DNA of 15,092 nucleotides from SZUA-430 sp041477875 (GTDB lineage Bacteria; Pseudomonadota; Alphaproteobacteria; Micropepsales; Micropepsaceae): contig JBGOVA010000115.1 of assembly GCA_041477875.1 (NCBI GenBank), positions 1-15,092 on the forward strand, in the 5' to 3' direction. A program made the position numbers and the translations under genes. Numbering within the stretch: position 1 is the stretch's first letter; each line of letters starts with the position of its first letter. Of the stretch, positions 12,512 through 15,092 are shown in pieces. The notes beneath the pieces are model-generated. The model searched no databases. It was not told where the DNA came from and saw nothing but the letters and a program-made list of their open reading frames with translations.

Positions 12512-14155
12512 CTAGACCGGCTCGGTCTCTTTCTTACGCCTGATCAGGTGCTGCGGCACCGGGCGCAAGAGGAACGCCGGCATGTGGTCGTTGCCGCCCG
12601 ATGCTGAATCGCCCGCGTCGTCTTTGTGGCGGCGATTGTCGCGATGCTGGCGCTTCTCGGGCTTTGCGTGCTGCTCGGCGCGTGGCGCATGTTCCTTGGG
12701 CGCGTGTTCCCTCGGTACATTCTCTTTGGGTGCATGCTCTTTGTGCGCAGGCCGCTCGCGCTGCGGCGGCGCATCCTTGTGCGGATGGCGCTCGCGATGA
12801 GGTCTCTCCGCCCGCGCGGCAACGGCGACAGGCTCGGCCGCCGGAGCCGCAGCAACAGGAGCGGTTGTGCTGTCGACCGGCGTCATCGACGCCGTATGTT
12901 CGTGCTTGGGACCGCGACTGCGATCACGGTCGCGCCCACGGCCGCCGCGTTCGCGCCCGCCGCCGCGGCGGCCTTCGCCGTCGCGCGGGCGATCGCCGCG
13001 ATGCGACCGATGATCGGGCGTGACCTCGATGTCGGTCATTTCCTCCCGTTCCATCTTCATGCCGGTCAGTTTCTCGATCGCCGCGACGTACTTGAAGTCG
13101 CCGGGTCCCGCGATCATCAGCGCATGGCCCACGCGTCCTGCGCGCCCGGTGCGTCCGATGCGATGGATGTAGTCGTCGGCGTGGATCGGCACGTCGAAAT
13201 TGAAGATATGGCTGACCGCCGGAATATCGAGACCGCGCGCCGCGACGTCGCTCGCGACCAAAAGCTGAACGCCGCCGGCGCGGAAACTATCGAGCGTCTT
13301 CGTGCGCACCGGCTGCGGCAGGTCGCCGTGCAGCGCCGCGACCGAGAAGCCGTGCTTCGACAGCGATTTATAAACGATGTCGACGTCGGTCTTGCGGTTG
13401 CAGAAGATGATCCCGTTCGTGATCGTCTCGCCGCGGATGATACGGCGCAGCGCCTCGCGCTTCAGCTTCGCGTCATTAGCAGGCACGCCGATTATTTTCT
13501 GCACGATCGTCGTCGCGGCCGTCGCCGGGCGCGACGCCTCGATGCGTTCGGGATTGCTCAGGAACTGATCGGCGAGCCGCGTGATTTCCGGCGGCATCGT
13601 CGCCGAGAAGAACAAGGTCTGGCGCGTGAACGGCAACAGCTTGCAGATGCGCTCGATATCCGGAATGAACCCCATGTCGAGCATGCGGTCCGCTTCGTCG
13701 ATGACGAGCGTCTGCACGCCGGTGAGCAACAGCTTCCCGCGCTCGAAATGATCGAGCATGCGCCCGGGTGTCGCGATCAGCACGTCGACGCCGCGCGTGA
13801 TCTTCATGTCCTGCTCGTCGTAGCTGACGCCGCCGATCAGCAGGGCCATCGAGAGCTTGTGGTACTTGCCGTATTTCTCGAAGCTTTCGGCGACTTGCGC
13901 GGCGAGTTCGCGCGTCGGTTCCAGGATGAGCGAGCGCGGCATGCGCGCCTTCGCGCGCCCCGACGCCAGCTTCTGAATCATCGGCAGGGTGAACCCTGCG
14001 GTCTTGCCCGTGCCAGTTTGTGCAATTCCCATCACGTCGCGACCGGCCAAAACGACCGGGATCGCTTTCTCTTGAATGGGCGTGGGCGTTGAATAACCGG
14101 CATCCGCGATAGCGCGGAGCAAATCGGCCGAAAGGCCGAGACTTTCAAACGTCAT
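12512..14155 (-). CDS. rhlE: DEAD-box ATP-dependent RNA helicase, RhlE type
   Basis: The protein is 547 aa from ATG 14153-14155. The core (about 1-375) has all DEAD-box motifs: Q-motif block YSTPTPIQEKAIP, Walker A AQTGTGKT with Lys51, PTRELAAQ, DEAD at 153-156 in VIDEADRMLDMGF, SAT in FFSATMP, ALHGDLPQ, VASDVAARGLDIP and HRIGRTGRAGR (His331 onward). It unwinds short RNA duplexes with ATP, in RNA turnover, ribosome assembly or cold adaptation. The block after the Q motif and the LDMGFIPDIERI block fit RhlE. The tail (about 385-547) is first Arg/Gly-rich (RRGGGRERGGRGRDRDR), then Ala/Pro, then His/Lys/Glu/Pro with pentapeptide repeats near KEHAP, and ends in a basic stretch. This tail probably binds RNA nonspecifically and is disordered. 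A GAAG 4 bases before the start is a weak ribosome site. Confidence 0.93.
   Translation of the reverse strand: MTFESLGLSADLLRAIADAGYSTPTPIQEKAIPVVLAGRDVMGIAQTGTGKTAGFTLPMIQKLASGRAKARMPRSLILEPTRELAAQVAESFEKYGKYHKLSMALLIGGVSYDEQDMKITRGVDVLIATPGRMLDHFERGKLLLTGVQTLVIDEADRMLDMGFIPDIERICKLLPFTRQTLFFSATMPPEITRLADQFLSNPERIEASRPATAATTIVQKIIGVPANDAKLKREALRRIIRGETITNGIIFCNRKTDVDIVYKSLSKHGFSVAALHGDLPQPVRTKTLDSFRAGGVQLLVASDVAARGLDIPAVSHIFNFDVPIHADDYIHRIGRTGRAGRVGHALMIAGPGDFKYVAAIEKLTGMKMEREEMTDIEVTPDHRSHRGDRPRDGEGRRGGGRERGGRGRDRDRSRGPKHEHTASMTPVDSTTAPVAAAPAAEPVAVAARAERPHRERHPHKDAPPQRERPAHKEHAPKENVPREHAPKEHAPRAEQHAKPEKRQHRDNRRHKDDAGDSASGGNDHMPAFLLRPVPQHLIRRKKETEPV
12684..12743 (-). repeat. 15-bp tandem repeat inside the rhlE tail
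   Basis: Four consecutive 15-bp units (12684-12698, 12699-12713, 12714-12728, 12729-12743) differ by a few bases each. In the helicase frame they encode KEHAP, KENVP, REHAP and KEHAP. Because the unit is a multiple of three, copy number can change without breaking the frame. Confidence 0.75.
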
Positions 14156-14418
14156 CAGACTTCAATTGACTCCGGCGAGAGTGGCTTGTTTTCCAAGGCC
14201 GGAACGCCTCTCTCGCGAGACAAACCAACCACAAACGGGCCGACCGACCGGCAGCTCCCGGATCGGTCGTCAGCTCCGCGCGCAAGGGAACACATGCCCG
14301 AGTCGCGCGATCAGCTATTGCATCGCAACATAATGTGCTTGGCCAGAATGTCAATCAAAGGTGAAAGCAAGGTTTCGCTCCCTGGGGTTAGCGTTGATGC
14401 CAAATCAAAGGGATAATC
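14156..14418. promoter_or_regulatory. Divergent intergenic region between rhlE and the DUF1579-like gene
   Basis: It is 263 bp with no supported gene. It must hold the promoters of both flanking genes. It looks more AT-rich near 14330-14418, including CAACATAATGTG near 14326-14337, where the plus promoter probably lies. AAGGGA at 14408-14413 is the ribosome site for ATG 14419. A long leader upstream of rhlE is possible, since such helicase genes are often cold-regulated, but I see no definite structure. Confidence 0.4.
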
Positions 14419-14964
14419 ATGCGTAACATTATTGTCGCAATCGCATTCGTCGCGACGTATTCACAAAGCGCGCTGGCAGACTCGACACCCGCACCGCCTC
14501 CGCCCGCCACACAACAGCCGAACTATGGTTGCCCGGGTCCGGAGTACCGGCAGTTCAAGTTCTGGGTCGGCGAGTGGAACGTGACCTCGACCAAAGGCGG
14601 CAAGCAGGCGGGCGAAAGCAAGATCGACCTCCTCGACGCGGGCTGCGTAATTTTCGAGAACTGGAAGAGTTCCAGCGGCGGCTCGGGCCACTCGCTCAAC
14701 GTCTACGACCAAGCCGACGGCAAATGGCATCAGACTTGGATCGACGCGACGGGCGACCAAGTCCACTACATCGGCGAATTCAAAAACAGCAAAATGGAAT
14801 ACCGCGCCGACGACGTTTCGACACCGCAAAAGCAAAACGTCATCCTAACAATGACCTTCGAACCCCGCCCCGACGGCACCGTGCGCCAGTCAGGCACGAT
14901 GTCGACCGACGGAGGCAAGACGTTCCAGCCGTCGTTCGATTTGATCTATACGCGGAAGAAATAG
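14419..14964 (+). CDS. Small exported protein resembling DUF1579
   Basis: The protein is 181 aa from ATG 14419, with AAGGGA a few bases upstream. Residues 1-20 are a Sec signal peptide with cleavage after SALA, followed by a proline-rich segment (24-29). The mature domain begins with FKFWVGEWNV (46-55), then SKIDLLDAGCVIFENW, GHSLNVYDQADGKWHQTWID and GTVRQSGTMSTDGGKTFQPS, ending in FDLIYTRKK. The FxFWxGEWxV start and the YDxxxxKWHQxWxD block are what I associate with DUF1579-type beta-rich proteins, which can resemble lipocalin-like barrels. Cys38 and Cys76 could form a disulfide in the periplasm. Ligand and function are unknown. It is divergent from rhlE and shows no operon partner before the window ends. 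Confidence 0.82.
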   Translation: MRNIIVAIAFVATYSQSALADSTPAPPPPATQQPNYGCPGPEYRQFKFWVGEWNVTSTKGGKQAGESKIDLLDAGCVIFENWKSSSGGSGHSLNVYDQADGKWHQTWIDATGDQVHYIGEFKNSKMEYRADDVSTPQKQNVILTMTFEPRPDGTVRQSGTMSTDGGKTFQPSFDLIYTRKK

Positions 14965-15032
14965 CGGCGACGGACGACGTCTCCGCGTCCGTTGAAAGCG
15001 CATGTCCCATCAACATCGCAGCGCGCCCACTT

Positions 15033-15075
15033 CACCCCTCGCCCTTCCTCAGGAAGGGAGAGGGGCCGGGGGTGA
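15033..15075. repeat. G/C-rich palindromic repeat near the window end
   Basis: CCCTTCC (15042-15048) pairs with GGAAGGG (15052-15058) around TCA, and CCCCTC (15035-15040) pairs with GAGGGG (15060-15065) across a one-base mismatch. TCACCCC then pairs loosely with GGGGGTGA. Such CACCCCTCxCCCTTCC palindromes are scattered in many proteobacterial genomes. It lies about 70 bp after the last gene and may end its transcript. Confidence 0.6.
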
Positions 15076-15092
15076 GGGTCGGCAGCCGCGCC

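Noticed and set aside
12626..14092. Plus-strand open frame of 488 codons
   Set aside because: It is antisense to the RhlE helicase, whose motifs are complete. Its composition (Arg, Ala, Asp, His) is typical of a shadow frame.

Overview
The window looks like chromosomal DNA of a GC-rich Gram-negative bacterium, most likely an alphaproteobacterium. The reasons are GC-biased third codon positions, several Sec-exported proteins, an outer-membrane barrel protein, an Anbu-type protease, an RhlE helicase, a GGDEF protein with a WFGYATG-type N-terminal region, and CGTCATGGCCGGG palindromic repeats of a kind common in that class. No phylogenetic marker is present, so the assignment is moderate.

Left part (1-4603). 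A truncated minus-strand exported protein diverges from a plus-strand exported protein of unknown function. A large plus-strand gene (1767-4295) follows, and it is the most unusual gene here. It encodes a secretion signal, a Cys-bracketed helical stalk, a proline-rich linker, a caspase/legumain-like region, and a C-terminal region that looks like an outer-membrane beta-barrel. In the protease region the Cys half precedes the His half, which is the reverse of the normal order and suggests a circular permutation. About 300 bp without a recognisable gene follow.

Centre (4604-11723). On the plus strand are a DUF1993 protein, an SDR oxidoreductase and a small exported protein. Convergent to them is a same-strand minus run with short gaps: Anbu protease, diguanylate cyclase, and two PaaG-like crotonases. 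A coniferyl-aldehyde-dehydrogenase-like gene diverges from anbu. The aldehyde dehydrogenase, the SDR and the two crotonases would suit oxidation and CoA-dependent shortening of aromatic or phenylpropanoid side chains, but that is inference from context.

Right part (11724-15092). A minus-strand gene of unknown function with a TTG start lies between two perfect 20-bp inverted copies of a palindromic repeat and looks less GC-rich than its surroundings. Next comes an RhlE-type DEAD-box helicase with a long charged tail containing a 15-bp tandem repeat. Divergent from it is a small exported protein resembling DUF1579. The window ends in a palindromic repeat. I see no tRNA, rRNA, CRISPR array, insertion sequence or phage gene.
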